The translations under genes were made by a program, and so were the position numbers. Shown piece after piece: positions 40,518-41,063 of a stretch of DNA of 41,063 bases. The DNA lies in NCBI GenBank assembly GCA_003427395.1, contig BFEA01000034.1, positions 1,522,425 to 1,563,487 of the forward strand, given 5' to 3'. Below the pieces are notes generated by a model. It was not told the DNA's origin, did no database searches, and saw only the letters and a program-made list of their open reading frames with translations. This DNA is from Chara braunii. Its lineage: Eukaryota; Streptophyta; Charophyceae; Charales; Characeae. Within the stretch, counting starts at the first letter, position 1. Each line of letters opens with the position of its first letter.

Positions 40518-41063
40518 TGTCGAGTGCATCGGTCCGGCACCGCACTAGGGCATCAAGGGACCGTCCCGGCCACGTCACGCAGGAGTTGGATTTAAACCCT
40601 TCGTCGCAATATACATAGAGCTTCCGCAAGCCGCTCCGGCCGAGTGCACCAGCCATACCTGCCGCGAGCCCCTACGACAGGATAGGGCCTACGCGAGGCA
40701 CGACTTACCTCCACCTTACGGGAGTTGTTACCTCCCTTCGGTGGGCGTATCCCCGCCGGGCTACCAGTCCACAGTATGAATGCTAATCAGTTGCAATCGC
40801 AGAGGTGGACCATCTGAGGGCGTTTCTCGTTCACTGTAGCATAGGGGGTACACGCGGTAGTACGCCTCTATCGGACCCGCACGCGAACCGACATCTTGGG
40901 GGGCTGAGGTCCCAAGCGCGACTCAACGTTGGTCGACTAAGACGTATCCCACTCACCACGCATACACCACTCCACAAACACAAAAAATAAACACACACAC
41001 ACACACACACATCGAACAGCGCGACAACACTCCTAGTTCCTTCAGTAACCATCCCATAACTTT
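40518..41063 (-). mobile_element. Inverted LTR-like copy, runs off the window
   Basis: On the minus strand it ends GCACTCGACA at 40518 and matches 18990-19559 closely, including the CTTGGG...CCCAAG tRNA-like arm and the AAAGTTATGRGATG start near 41063. Includes a CA microsatellite near 40990-41010. The 5' part of the LTR lies beyond the window. Confidence 0.65.

Overview
The window looks like repeat-rich, gene-poor nuclear DNA from a plant-lineage eukaryote. Evidence: a spliced host exon resembling a plant mitochondrial carrier, plant-type L1/LINE ORFs, an LTR element with a tRNA-Asp-type primer site, long introns or intergenic stretches, many microsatellites and an assembly gap. A charophyte alga such as Chara is my best guess; this is an inference from general character and no search was run. 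Nothing looks bacterial: no operons, no CRISPR, no rRNA.

Left part (1-8,900). A 3'-truncated LINE with a poly-A tail (about 880-2090) is followed by small MITE-like copies and a decayed hammerhead motif. The only recognisable host coding sequence is one exon on the minus strand (3506-3592), the N-terminus of a mitochondrial carrier. Next come a GGTACC-rich minisatellite (4.35-4.75 kb), a TTGA microsatellite and a GC-rich stretch with dispersed repeats. A second LINE ORF1 (7855-9001) is cut off by the next element.

Middle (9,000-31,000). A family of about 3 kb carries hammerhead ribozymes. One copy is in plus orientation (9002-12064), one in minus orientation (about 30390-27410), and fragments lie at 25110-25519 and 30977-31056/39396-40517. 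Copies with enough sequence contain a tRNA-like box A/box B hairpin, several GTTCGT-type hairpins, a GA tract and a type III hammerhead. Between the copies are about 4 kb with no recognised genes (12.1-16.4 kb), an array of hairpins with an invariant loop and covarying stems (16.5-17.2 kb), and an LTR element: LTR 19769-21666, primer site, two decayed gag ORFs with zinc knuckles, and an array of GNRA-capped mini-hairpins. An inverted LTR copy lies at 25520-27409. A 429-bp MITE has landed inside the hammerhead of the minus-oriented copy.

Right part (31,000-41,063). A full-length LINE (31057-39395) with 11-bp target-site duplications sits inside another copy of the hammerhead element, which resumes at 39396 and holds the best-preserved hammerhead (39447-39499). 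An inverted LTR copy (40518 onward) runs off the window. The LINE encodes a proline-rich ORF1 with a zinc knuckle and an acidic tail, then an ORF2 with endonuclease, reverse transcriptase and C-terminal zinc motif, broken by several frameshifts and stops.

Most of the window is therefore nested retroelements. The observations most worth following are the hammerhead/tRNA-like non-autonomous element and the two arrays of structured hairpins.
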